From assembly GCF_000495815.1 (NCBI RefSeq), contig NZ_AWGE01000001.1:620001-684000 (forward strand): a DNA stretch of 64,000 nt. The letters are read 5' to 3'. Positions within the stretch are counted from its first letter, which is position 1; each line of letters opens with the position of its first letter. The notes below the pieces were generated by a model. It was not told where the DNA came from. It ran no database searches and saw only the letters and a list, made by a program, of their open reading frames with translations. Source of the DNA: Asticcacaulis sp. AC466 (lineage in GTDB: Bacteria; Pseudomonadota; Alphaproteobacteria; Caulobacterales; Caulobacteraceae). The translations under genes and the position numbers were made by a program. Of the stretch, positions 37,917 to 47,459 are shown in pieces.

Positions 37917-39846
37917 TCAGTTGAATACCTCGTTCATGGTGACCTGAACCCGTAGTGTTTCCTTGCCCCCGCCCCTGTAGATCGTACCGGATGTGGGCGT
38001 TGCATCCAGATAGTTGCGGCCGCAGGCGACACGGACATGGTCCTGCGTCACCAATATGCCGTTTGTCGGGTCGAAACCGCGCCAGCCCAGGTAGGGAATA
38101 TAGATTTCCACCCAGGCGTGGCTGGCGTCGGATTGCATCTTGTTCTCGTAATTGGCGCCGGTGAAGACGTAACCCACCCGGTAGCGCGCCGGCACACCGA
38201 GCAGGCGCGCCAGGCAGATGAAGAGGTTGGAGAAGTCCTGGCAGACACCTTCGCGTGAGGCGTAAACGTTGAACGGTGTGGTTTTCAGCGAGGTCGAGCC
38301 CGGCACGTAGCGGAAGTCGCGATAGATGGTCTGGTTGATGTCGTTGAGCGTGTCCATCAGATGGCGGCCATTGCGTTCGGCGAAGCTCATCGCATAGACC
38401 AGCAGTTCCTGAATTTGCGTCTCCGGCAATTCCGGAGAGCGCAGATAGGGCTCCATCATCACCTGTTGCCACGGCATCAGGGCCAGAGGAATGAAATGCT
38501 GGCGCTTGTCCGGCGCCATGTCGTCGGGCGCCCGGCCGTAAATCTTGACCAGGGAGCGACACGACACGGTTAGTCGTTTGTACGGCTTGTTGATGCTGTA
38601 GTGGATGGTTTGATTGCCGAATACATCCTCGAAGCGCATGTCCTCGCCCTCGGCCGAAATGCTGAGAGTCGAATTGAGCACTTCCTGCGTGGAATCTTCC
38701 ATGGGCATGAGCCGGAAACTATGGGTCGAATGCTCAACCTCGTTCTCGTAGGCATACTCAGTCGAATGGACGACGTCGTACAGACGATAGGTCAGGGGAG
38801 AGCCGTCCGGCGTATGGGTCAGGGAGCGCACATTGAGAATATTGTGCTGCACCGATTTCATCTGCTGGAGCGATTGCAGGATGCTGAGCTGCTGGGCCTG
38901 GGCCTGCTGGTCGGCAAAGGCGCCTCCCGGTGCCGCGCGACCACTGCCCGGCGGCACGACCATACCCTGAAGGTGGCCGTCCTGTTCATGCATCGGCTGC
39001 TGGGCAGGCGGGCGCTTGTCGTCTCGCTTGTTGCTCCAGACCAGGGCGCCGCGCCGGGCGATAACCAACTGGCCCTTTTGCATGGGCTTCCAGTCGCCTT
39101 CCTTGAATGGCGCCGAACAAAAGACCAGCGCGGTGCGGAAGGTGTCGCGCGGATTGTTAAGCGCAAACGAGGCCGGGGCGGAATGGTAGCCGGCTTCGCC
39201 ATGTGGCGGCTTTAGACGCGAATAGTACATACGCGTTTCCGACTGGGAACCATAAAAGGCGGCAACCGTGGTGCCGTCCGATATGATCATGTCAGCGCTG
39301 CCCATGTCGTCGAGTTGCAGGAACCAGCTTAGCAAGACCTGATTATCGACGTCGGCCAGGGTGCGGGCGCCGTAATCCTGCACTTTACCGAGCAGGAAGC
39401 AGAAGGCCAGTTCCGAATCGGTCCGGCCAAGCGGCTCCAGGAAGATCGATTTGTTGAAATGCAGGCGCTGCATGGCGGTCTTGTCGAGATCGCCATTATG
39501 CATAAATACCCAGTCGTGGCCTGCGAAGCTGCGCGAAAAGGGCTGGGTTTCGAGATGCGTATAGCCCGATGCGGCGCCGCGCACCTTGCACATGAAGACG
39601 GTTGAGCGGAACGTATCCCAGTCGCCCATGGCGCCATGAAGGGATTTGGTGTCGCGTGCCGACGGGTCCTTGGCCACGACGGCGGCCTTGCTGTCGCCCG
39701 GATACCAGGTCAGGCCCCAGCCCAGCGTGTGCTCCCCCTTGACAGAGGCCTTGCGGAATTTGAGATCGATCGCCGGCGAACTCAAGCCGTCGAAACTAAA
39801 CGCCAGGATATCACTCGAAATCGCGCTCAAAGATATTGCTTTCCAT
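37917..39846 (-). CDS. Class II amidotransferase-transglutaminase fusion, frame break at N-terminus
   Basis: About 640-residue fusion. The N-terminal half resembles class II glutamine amidotransferases (DILAFSFDGL, LGWGLTWYPGD, GYTHLETQPFSRSFAGHDWVFMHNGD, GRTDSELAFCFLL). The C-terminal half is a transglutaminase-like domain with Cys (REGVCQDFSNLF), His (ASHAWVEIYIP) and Asp (GFDPTNG). The only good ribosome-binding site (GGAGGG) precedes ATG 39846, which opens 11 codons (MESNIFERDFE) and then TGA at 39811-39813. The main frame continues one register off, and the residue before DILAFS is Ser instead of the expected catalytic Cys. Either a small deletion or sequencing error broke the gene, or it starts at a weak GTG 39875 and the amidotransferase domain is inactive. 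Confidence 0.8.
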
Positions 39847-40002
39847 GCTGCCCTCCGTGAACAAACTCTTTTCACGGAATGTTGCGATGCAACTAGACTT
39901 TTTAAAAATGCGGTTGTCTAGTCCCAAGGGATAACGATGACACTTTTTTTGCGATTCCGTAAATGCATAGTTACGGACTAGAAGAGGTTTAAGGCGTTTA
40001 GA

Positions 40003-43000
40003 ATGAGCATTTTGGCGGCCCTGCACCACGTTTCCGACTACACTTACGCCCGTCCCATCAGTTTGGGGCCTCAGGTTATCCGCCTGCGGCCCGCGCCACA
40101 CACCAAGGCGCATGTACAATCCTATGCCCTGAAAATCGAACCGGCCAACCATTTCATCAATTGGCAGCAAGACCCCTTCGGCAACTATCTGGCGCGAATC
40201 GTTTTTCCGGAAAAGACCGCGCATTTCAGGGTCGAGGTCGACCTTGTGCTGGAAATCCGGGTGTTCAATCCCTTCGATTTCTTCCTGGAAGAGTCTGCGT
40301 CCACGTTTCCTTTCGTCTATGACGCGGCCCTGAAGGAGGAACTGGCGCCCTATCTGGAGATCAAGGAAAGCGACCCGGTCCTGATGGACTATGTCGCGTC
40401 GATTCCAGATGCGCCGACGCCCACGGTCGATTTTCTGGTCGCCTTCAATCAGAAGGTCAATCGCGACCTGGGGTACACCCTGCGCATGGAAGCGGGGGTG
40501 CAGACCTCCGCCGAAACGCTGAATCTGCTACAAGGCTCATGTCGCGACATGGCGTGGCTGGCTTGCCAGGTCCTGCGTCACAAAGGTTTGGCGACGCGAT
40601 TTGTTTCCGGCTATTCGATCCAGTTGAAGGCCGATGTCGAGGCGCTGGATGGTCCGTCCGGCGTCGCGCAAGACGTTACCGACCTACATGCCTGGTACGA
40701 AGTCTATCTACCGGGCGCGGGCTGGATCGGGCTTGACCCCACCTCAGGCATGTTTACGGGCGAAGGGCATATTCCGTTGTGTTGCGCGCCTAACCCGACA
40801 TCCGCCGCGCCGATCACCGGCGCGCATGAGCCCTGCGAATCGACCTTCGCACACGACATGTCGGTTACGCGGATATACGAAAGCCGTCGCGTGACCCGGC
40901 CCTATTCGGACAGCGAGTGGCGGGCTATCGATTCATTGGGCGACAAGGTAGACCAACGTCTTTTGGAACAGGATGTACGCTTGACGATGGGCGGCGAACC
41001 GACCTTCGTCAGCCTGGACGACCGGACGGGCGACGAATGGCATTTTTCGGCATTGTCGGAAAACAAGAAGCGTTTGGGTTACGATCTGTTTCAGCGCCTG
41101 TCGACACGGTTCGCAACGGGGGCCTTGGCGCAGCATGCCCAGGGTAAGTGGTATCCGGGCGAAATCCTGCCGCGCTGGGCGATGAACATGTTCTGGCGCA
41201 ACGACGGTCAGCCGATCTGGCTGGAGCCATCGCTCCTGGCCGATCCGGAAGCGAAAGCGGCGCTGTCTCCTAAGGCCGCGGCGGATTTTCTCAGCAAGCT
41301 TGCCGATGCCTTGGACGTAGGCGCACCGTGCGTTCTGTCGGCCTATGAGGATATTCCCTACCTGCTCTGGAAGGAGCAGCGCATTCCGCTGGAAGGCGAG
41401 ATGCTGAAGGCGGATATTTTCGAGGCTACGGAACGCAAGCGGCTGCAGGCCAAGCTCGATGACAATGTCGGTCATCCAACGGGCTATGTTCTGCCGCTGG
41501 CCTTTTCCGCCAAGACCGGCGGATGGGTCTCCAACGCCTGGAAGTTCCGCACCGAAAAGATGATGCTGATCCCCGGTGACTCGCCCATTGGGCTTCGTCT
41601 ACCGCTCAACGCCCTGCCGGTCATCGACCAGGACCTGGCCGACGAACATTATTGGCCGCCGCGATCGCCGTTTGCCGAAACGGAGCCCTTGGCAAATAGT
41701 TCCCAAAAAGTGGAATTTTTTAAGAGCCAGCTCGCCTCGCAGGCGAGAGCGCCGGCGCCGAATACGCCCAATGGCCTCATCCGCTCTGCGCTCTGTGCCG
41801 AGGTGCGCCACGGTCGGCTGTTTCTGTTCCTGCCGCCGCTGACCTATATCGAGCATTATCTCGACCTGATCCACGCCGTCGAAGCCGTAGCCCAGACCCT
41901 GAAAATCGCGGTGGTGATCGAAGGCTATTCGCCGCCGCGCGATCATCGCATCGAAAGCCTGTCGGTGACCCCTGACCCCGGTGTGATCGAGGTCAATATC
42001 CAGCCCGCCAAATCGTGGCCCGAACTGAAATCGATCATCAGCACCGTTTATGAGGAAGCCACCCAGGCCCGTCTTGTCGCCGACAAGTTCATGATCGACG
42101 GCAAGCGCATCGGCACCGGCGGGGGCAACCACATTGTCATGGGGGCGCAAAAGCCGGAGGACAGCCCGTTCCTGCGCCGGCCCGATGTGCTGGGGTCCAT
42201 GATCCGCTTCTGGCAAAACCATCCGTCGCTCAGCTACCTGTTTTCCGGCCTCTATATCGGGCCGACAAGCCAGGCGCCGCGGATAGACGAGGCGCGGCAC
42301 GAAAGCCTGTACGAATTGGAAATCGCCCTGAAGAACCTGCCGGCGGGCGGTGAAGAGGCGGCGCCGTGGTTGGTCGATCGTCTGCTGCGCAATCTGTTGG
42401 TCGATCTGACCGGCAACACGCACCGCGCCGAATTTTGCATCGATAAGCTCTATTCGCCCGACAGCGATCGCGGGCGTCTCGGTTTGCTGGAAATGCGCGG
42501 ATTTGAAATGTCGCCGCATCCGCAGATGAACTTGATCCAGTCGCTTCTGCTGCGCGCCCTGGTCGCCAGCTTCTGGAAAACCCCCTACACCTCGCCCCTG
42601 GTACGGTGGGGCACGCAATTGCATGACCGCTTCATGCTGGGCCATTTTGTTCAGGAAGATATTTCTGAAGTTTTGGAATATTTAGGTGTGCGCGGGTTTG
42701 CGTTCTCACCGGACTGGTTCATTCCTTTCTTCGATTTCCGTTTCCCGACCGTTGGCACGGTCCAGATCGGCGGTATCGGCCTTGAACTGAAAAACGCGCT
42801 GGAGCCCTGGCCGGTCATGGGCGAAGAGCCATCGGCGGGTGGCACGTCGCGTGGTGTCGATTCATCGGTCGAACGTATGGAAATCCGCCTGTCCGGCGCG
42901 GTCGGATCGCAGCACGTCGTCACCTGCAATGGCCTGCGCCTGCCGCTGACGCCAACGCGTGACGCCAACGTCCAGGTTGCTGGCGTGCGCTACAAGGCCT

Positions 43001-43284
43001 GGAACCCGTGGTCGAGCCTGCATCCCAACCTGCCTATCAACACGCCGTTGAAATTCGATGTGCTCGACACCCGGCTGGAACGCAGCCTTGGTGGATGCAA
43101 ATATCATGTCATACATCCGGGCGGACGCAATTACGACACCCTGCCGCTCAACGCCAATGAGGCGGAAGGGCGCCGGTTGTCGCGATTTGAAGCGCCGACC
43201 CATACAGCCGGCCGGGTGAAGATTCCGCCTGTCATCATTAATCCGGACTATCCGCACACCCTCGACCTGCGCTGGAAACCTTGA
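40003..43284 (+). CDS. Large transglutaminase-DUF2126 protein
   Basis: Cytoplasmic-looking protein of 1093 residues. Residues 1-290 form a bacterial transglutaminase-like fold with beta-rich N-terminus (HHVSDYTYARPI) and catalytic triad Cys180 (GSCRDMAW), His229 (LHAWYEVYLP) and Asp245 (GLDPTSG). From about 330 on it is DUF2126 (RLTMGGEPTFVSLDDR, GNHIVMGAQKPEDSPFLRRPD, FEMSPHPQMNLIQSLLLRAL). It is divergent from the amidotransferase-transglutaminase gene, so the two transcripts share a control region at 39876-40002. It likely processes or crosslinks the product of the ATP-grasp ligase; that is inference from known gene neighbourhoods. Confidence 0.93.
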   Translation: MSILAALHHVSDYTYARPISLGPQVIRLRPAPHTKAHVQSYALKIEPANHFINWQQDPFGNYLARIVFPEKTAHFRVEVDLVLEIRVFNPFDFFLEESASTFPFVYDAALKEELAPYLEIKESDPVLMDYVASIPDAPTPTVDFLVAFNQKVNRDLGYTLRMEAGVQTSAETLNLLQGSCRDMAWLACQVLRHKGLATRFVSGYSIQLKADVEALDGPSGVAQDVTDLHAWYEVYLPGAGWIGLDPTSGMFTGEGHIPLCCAPNPTSAAPITGAHEPCESTFAHDMSVTRIYESRRVTRPYSDSEWRAIDSLGDKVDQRLLEQDVRLTMGGEPTFVSLDDRTGDEWHFSALSENKKRLGYDLFQRLSTRFATGALAQHAQGKWYPGEILPRWAMNMFWRNDGQPIWLEPSLLADPEAKAALSPKAAADFLSKLADALDVGAPCVLSAYEDIPYLLWKEQRIPLEGEMLKADIFEATERKRLQAKLDDNVGHPTGYVLPLAFSAKTGGWVSNAWKFRTEKMMLIPGDSPIGLRLPLNALPVIDQDLADEHYWPPRSPFAETEPLANSSQKVEFFKSQLASQARAPAPNTPNGLIRSALCAEVRHGRLFLFLPPLTYIEHYLDLIHAVEAVAQTLKIAVVIEGYSPPRDHRIESLSVTPDPGVIEVNIQPAKSWPELKSIISTVYEEATQARLVADKFMIDGKRIGTGGGNHIVMGAQKPEDSPFLRRPDVLGSMIRFWQNHPSLSYLFSGLYIGPTSQAPRIDEARHESLYELEIALKNLPAGGEEAAPWLVDRLLRNLLVDLTGNTHRAEFCIDKLYSPDSDRGRLGLLEMRGFEMSPHPQMNLIQSLLLRALVASFWKTPYTSPLVRWGTQLHDRFMLGHFVQEDISEVLEYLGVRGFAFSPDWFIPFFDFRFPTVGTVQIGGIGLELKNALEPWPVMGEEPSAGGTSRGVDSSVERMEIRLSGAVGSQHVVTCNGLRLPLTPTRDANVQVAGVRYKAWNPWSSLHPNLPINTPLKFDVLDTRLERSLGGCKYHVIHPGGRNYDTLPLNANEAEGRRLSRFEAPTHTAGRVKIPPVIINPDYPHTLDLRWKP

Positions 43285-43315
43285 TATGACTGCCCCGCTG
43301 TAAGTGGGGGCTTAG

Positions 43316-44209
43316 ATGGTCAAGCAGAAAAAGAAATCCGGCAATCCGTTCCTGGTGATCCTTCTGATCGTCGTGGTGGCGGCTGCGATTGCGTTTGGGC
43401 TTAGCCGGCACTGGCGGACGGGCGACGAGGCGGTGGCCGACCTGCGGAGTCTGTTTGAACAGGGCAGGGCCAACCTAAACGGCGGGGGCACGCCCTACGA
43501 GCGGGCCGTGAAGGCCGACAGCGATGAAACCGCTATTCCCTTGTTTGAGAAAGCAGCGGCCCAGGGCGATGCACGCGCCATGCTGGCGCTTGGCGATATC
43601 TACAACAAGTCCAAGACCGAGACGGACGGCGACAAGGCCGTCGCGTGGTACAAGAAGGCGTCGGATGCCGGCAATGTGGAAGCCAAGCGCAAGCTGGCGG
43701 CAGCCATTGGCATGGGACGCGGCAGCCGCGAGCCCGATATCGCGGAAGCCGACAAGCTGATGGGGGAGGCGGCCGCTGCCGGTGACGGCAAGGCGCAATT
43801 GATCTACGGCCGCAACCTGGCCGGCGCAGGGCAGGCGAAGGTCGCCGAACCGTGGCTGCTCAAGGCGGCGACGCAGAATGTTCCGGGAACCAGCGCCGCG
43901 CTCGGTAATCTCTATTACGACTGGCGCAGCGATGTGAAGGACTATGAAAAGGCGCGTCAGTGGTATGCCAAGGCGGCCGTTGAAGGCGATACCCAGTCCC
44001 AGCTTAACTACAGCTACATGTACTATTCCGGTCGCGGAGTCGAAAAGGACGATGCCGAGGCCTGGAAATGGCTGGCCATAGCCGATGGCGATCAGGACAA
44101 GGTGAAGATCGCGCGGGAATTTTTGAAGGACAAGATTTCGGCCGACGCCGTGGCGGAGGGCGACAAACGTGCCGCTGCTTGGCGTGCATCGCACCCTGCG
44201 GCTCGTTGA
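43316..44209 (+). CDS. Membrane-anchored Sel1-repeat protein
   Basis: Protein of 297 residues. One N-terminal helix (NPFLVILLIVVVAAAIAFGL) anchors it after a Lys-rich start. Sel1 repeats follow (AMLALGDIYNKSKTETDGDKAVAWYKKASDAG, AALGNLYYDWRSDVKDYEKARQWYAKA, SQLNYSYMYYSGRGVEKDDAEAWKW). It lies 31 bases after the DUF2126 gene and could be in its transcript. It converges with another Sel1 protein gene, with only two bases between the stops. Confidence 0.87.
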   Translation: MVKQKKKSGNPFLVILLIVVVAAAIAFGLSRHWRTGDEAVADLRSLFEQGRANLNGGGTPYERAVKADSDETAIPLFEKAAAQGDARAMLALGDIYNKSKTETDGDKAVAWYKKASDAGNVEAKRKLAAAIGMGRGSREPDIAEADKLMGEAAAAGDGKAQLIYGRNLAGAGQAKVAEPWLLKAATQNVPGTSAALGNLYYDWRSDVKDYEKARQWYAKAAVEGDTQSQLNYSYMYYSGRGVEKDDAEAWKWLAIADGDQDKVKIAREFLKDKISADAVAEGDKRAAAWRASHPAAR

Positions 44210-44211
44210 GC

Positions 44212-45066
44212 TTACCCCGGCACCCAGTCGCGCAACCGATCCTGAACATCGCGCAATTGCTTGGGTGTCCACTGTTCCTCCAGCCAGCGCAGTTTGTCGC
44301 GCGCGGCTTCGCGCCCCTTGCGCAGGGCGTGGGAATACCAGAAATAGGCCAGTTCCCGGCTGGTGTTTTCGCCGAGATTGCCGAAGTAGTTGTCGCCTAC
44401 GCGCTCCAGCGATTCGACATCACCCTTCATCGCGGCCAGACGGTAGAGCTGGGCGGCCTTGACCGGATCCGGCTTGGCTTTGAAACCCATCGCATATAGA
44501 TCGGCCAGGCTTTTGATTGATGGGGCGTGCCCGGCTCGTGCCGCGCCTTCGAGATAATGCGCTGCTTTTTCCAGGTCGGCGATAATGCCCAGACCGAAGC
44601 GGTACTGATAGCCGGCATAGGCCATGCCGTTCGGATCGCCATCTTCGGCCTGCTGAACGTGGATCTTCCAGGCGCGGTGATAGCAACGGTCAGCATTGTC
44701 GTCGATGCCTGGGCCCTTATGCGTGCTGTTGTAGATTTCCGCCATTTTCAGCCACGCCAGCCCGTCACCGTTGCGCGCCTTCGGGCGGTATATGTCCAGC
44801 GCCCGTTCGCGGTAGGTTTTGGCGAGATGCGGGTTGCGCGGCGCGCCGCCTGTCCCCTTTTCCAGCATCGCCGCACAATCGGCCCAGGCCTTGGCGTCGC
44901 CGCGTCTGGCCAGTCGGCGCGTCCATTGAAACTGGGTCAGGGGATGCGAATGCTGATACCGCTTCGGCCAGATATCGCGCAGACAGCACACGCTCATGAC
45001 GACAAATATCGCGCTGACGATGATCAGTGCGATCAAAGACGAAGGGATGTCTAGTGAGCCGGCCAT
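44212..45066 (-). CDS. Membrane-anchored Sel1-repeat protein
   Basis: Protein of 284 residues with an N-terminal membrane helix (SSLIALIIVSAIFVVMSVCCL) and Sel1-like repeats (AWADCAAMLEKGTGGAPRNPHLAKTY, GMAYAGYQYRFGLGIIADLEKAAHYL, SIKSLADLYAMGFKAKPDPVKAAQLY). It converges tightly with the Sel1 gene at 43316 and is divergent from the SIMPL-like gene. Repeats of this kind mediate protein contacts; the partner is unknown. Confidence 0.87.
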   Translation of the reverse strand: MAGSLDIPSSLIALIIVSAIFVVMSVCCLRDIWPKRYQHSHPLTQFQWTRRLARRGDAKAWADCAAMLEKGTGGAPRNPHLAKTYRERALDIYRPKARNGDGLAWLKMAEIYNSTHKGPGIDDNADRCYHRAWKIHVQQAEDGDPNGMAYAGYQYRFGLGIIADLEKAAHYLEGAARAGHAPSIKSLADLYAMGFKAKPDPVKAAQLYRLAAMKGDVESLERVGDNYFGNLGENTSRELAYFWYSHALRKGREAARDKLRWLEEQWTPKQLRDVQDRLRDWVPG

Positions 45067-45188
45067 GCGGCAAGATGCGCACTGACCTTCGCAAAAAACG
45101 ATGGGACAGATGTTCCAGAGAATAAGAAAGGTCTAAGTTTCGCCTTATGGCGATGGTGATATTGCCCAACACAACAGAGGAGGGACAC

Positions 45189-46088
45189 ATGCGTACCATT
45201 TTATCAGGCATTCTGGCCGCGGGCCTGCTGGTTTCCACCGCCAGTTCTGCATTCGCCCAGGCCGTGCCGGTCAATCCGTCGCCCTATGATCGGGCGCCCT
45301 GGTGGATGAAGGAAAGCGTCATCACCCAGACCGGGTTCGTGTTCACCGAGGTGCCGGCCAACCGCGCCTATTTTTCCGCTACCTTCCTGACCGTCGCCCC
45401 AACGGCGGAAAAGGCTCAGGCAAAGGCGATCGAACAAACCCGCGGCCTCAACCAGGCGCTGGCCAAGCTCGGCAATGACAAGGTGCGTGTCACGACCGGC
45501 TTTTCGATGCGGGCGCTTTATGAGCAATACAAGGACAAGAACGGCAACCGCATAGAAGACCAGCGCGGCGACAAGATTGAAAACTATCAGGTGTCCCTGA
45601 ACATCAGTGTCGAAGTCCGTGACGTGGCCGTGCTGGAACGGGCCTATGCCCTGGTCCTCGCCGCTGCGCCGACCTCGTCTACGCCTGTCAATTTCAGCTT
45701 GCAGGCTGACAATGCCACCAATACCTGGCTCTATAACGAAGCTATAAAGGATGCGCGCGTGCGTGCGGGCAACGCGGCTGCATCCGCCGGCGGCAAATTG
45801 GGCGGCATCAAGGTCATCGATCCGACGGGACGCGCCTGCGAAACCGATATTCTGGCGCGCACGCCGGAGGGTAGCGGGGATCCGACCGCAGCCCAGGACG
45901 TTCAGTCTCGCAACTTCGAAGCGGGCTATGCCATGTCGCCACCTCCGCCAGCGCCCGTTATCGCAAGCGCGGGGGCCGTCGGTTCGGCCGAGTATCTCGA
46001 AGCCAAGGCCTTGCAGAACCCGTTCATTCAGACACCGCCCCTACAGCGGCTGGAAGCCAAGGCCTGCGTCGTCTACGGTGTGCAGTAG
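45189..46088 (+). CDS. Exported SIMPL-like (DUF541) protein
   Basis: Periplasmic protein of 299 residues. ATG 45189 has GGAGGG upstream and begins a clear signal peptide (RTILSGILAAGLLVSTASSAFA). The body has the SIMPL pattern of alternating strands and helices (PANRAYFSATFLTVAPTAEKAQAKAIEQT, VRVTTGFSMRALYEQY, DARVRAGNAAASAGGKLGGI). The C-terminal tail is Pro-rich with a cysteine pair. SIMPL proteins are linked to oxidative stress in some bacteria; here function is open. Confidence 0.82.
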   Translation: MRTILSGILAAGLLVSTASSAFAQAVPVNPSPYDRAPWWMKESVITQTGFVFTEVPANRAYFSATFLTVAPTAEKAQAKAIEQTRGLNQALAKLGNDKVRVTTGFSMRALYEQYKDKNGNRIEDQRGDKIENYQVSLNISVEVRDVAVLERAYALVLAAAPTSSTPVNFSLQADNATNTWLYNEAIKDARVRAGNAAASAGGKLGGIKVIDPTGRACETDILARTPEGSGDPTAAQDVQSRNFEAGYAMSPPPPAPVIASAGAVGSAEYLEAKALQNPFIQTPPLQRLEAKACVVYGVQ

Positions 46089-46150
46089 GCTTGAAAAAAG
46101 CCATATTGCGGTGCAATATAGTCCCGGTTTCGTCACCGGGATTATAGACC

Positions 46151-47323
46151 ATGTCGTTTGAAACCTCGCCGTCTGCTGCCGCCATTACCGCCGCCTATGA
46201 TCAGACCTGTCTGGTGCTCCAGGGTGGCGGGGCTTTGGGTGCTTACCAGGCGGGCGCTTATGAAGTTCTGCACGAGAACAAGGTCGAGCCCGACTGGGTC
46301 GCCGGTATTTCGATAGGCGCCATCAACGCGGCCATTATCGCCGGAAATGCGCCGGAAAACCGGGTGACACACTTACGTGCCTTTTGGGACGAAATCAGCA
46401 CTGATGTGCCGGGGGGGCAGGTTGCCGCCCGGCATGATGTCAGCGATTTCAACTTCCGCCAGTTCAGTGGCCTGTGGGCGATTGTGGCGGGTGTAAAGGG
46501 CTTTTTCCGGCCATGGTTCCTCCTGCCCTGGTTCAACCGCGCCGGCACACCTGAGGCGACCAGCTTCTACGACACGGCGCCACTGCGCGAAACCTTGTTG
46601 CGCCACGTCGATTTCGACCGCATCAACGCAGGCGGTGTGCGGCTCAGCCTCGGCGCGGTCCATGTCAAATCCGGCAACTTCGTCTATTTCGACAGCCGGG
46701 ATCGCCGGATAGGACCTGAGCATGTCATGGCCAGCGCGGCCCTGCCGCCCGGCTTTCCGGCGGTGTATGTCGATGGTGAGCCCTATTGGGACGGCGGGCT
46801 GGTCTCGAACACGCCCCTGTCCTACATCCTGGAAGCGGGAGTCGCCAAGGATACGCTCATCTTTCAGATCGACCTGTTCAGCGCCGAAGGCCCCGACCCC
46901 GCGACAATGGACGAGGTGCAGGAACGGATGAAGGACATCACCTATTCCAGTCGTACCCGTCTGAATACAGATGCCTTCCTGGAAAAATACCGGCTGCGTC
47001 ATGCGATCCGCAAACTGGCTGAACATGTTCCCGCGAATGTTCTTGCCGATATATGCGGTGGTCAGGCGCCGGCGGATATATTCGACGGCCGCGTCAGCCT
47101 TGTCCACATCATCAACCGTCAGAACCGCCGCGAGATTCAGTCCAAGGATTACGAATTTTGGCGCGTCTCCATCGACGAGCATTGGCGCGACGGCAGGAAC
47201 GATGCGCATGTGGCGGTCGCCGAAACCAGTTGGCGAACCTTCAGCGATCCGGATGCCGGCCTTGCGGTTTATGACTATATTCGTCCAAGTTCGCACAAAC
47301 GATCCGAAAAACTGTGGCCCTGA
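46151..47323 (+). CDS. Patatin-like phospholipase with DUF3734
   Basis: Predicted acyl hydrolase of 390 residues. Oxyanion region GGGALGAYQAGAYEVL, nucleophile Ser54 in AGISIGAINAA, and catalytic Asp214 in YWDGGLVSNTPL make the Ser-Asp dyad complete. A DUF3734 domain occupies the C-terminus (FWRVSIDEHWRDGRNDAHVAVAE). The same two-domain form is common in proteobacteria and some members are linked to polyhydroxybutyrate or lipid turnover. The ribosome-binding site is weak. Confidence 0.92.
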   Translation: MSFETSPSAAAITAAYDQTCLVLQGGGALGAYQAGAYEVLHENKVEPDWVAGISIGAINAAIIAGNAPENRVTHLRAFWDEISTDVPGGQVAARHDVSDFNFRQFSGLWAIVAGVKGFFRPWFLLPWFNRAGTPEATSFYDTAPLRETLLRHVDFDRINAGGVRLSLGAVHVKSGNFVYFDSRDRRIGPEHVMASAALPPGFPAVYVDGEPYWDGGLVSNTPLSYILEAGVAKDTLIFQIDLFSAEGPDPATMDEVQERMKDITYSSRTRLNTDAFLEKYRLRHAIRKLAEHVPANVLADICGGQAPADIFDGRVSLVHIINRQNRREIQSKDYEFWRVSIDEHWRDGRNDAHVAVAETSWRTFSDPDAGLAVYDYIRPSSHKRSEKLWP

Positions 47324-47459
47324 TGCCGCATATCTGGTGCAAATGTGCTGCATTGCGATAATGTAATCCGCTGACTACTGGCGGAAACTGACGCATAAGC
47401 CCATATACTCGGCATATTCATCCCCTAATGGACTGACTGTAATGGCCGGGAGGCATGTC

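Noticed and set aside
39811-39846. Programmed +1 frameshift at the TGA, as in prfB
   Set aside because: The preceding GAG codon does not allow re-pairing in the +1 frame and there is no internal Shine-Dalgarno at the right distance; a deletion or base-call error is simpler.
41599-42645. 348-residue minus-strand ORF inside the DUF2126 gene
   Set aside because: Antisense to a conserved protein; no start signal or domain.
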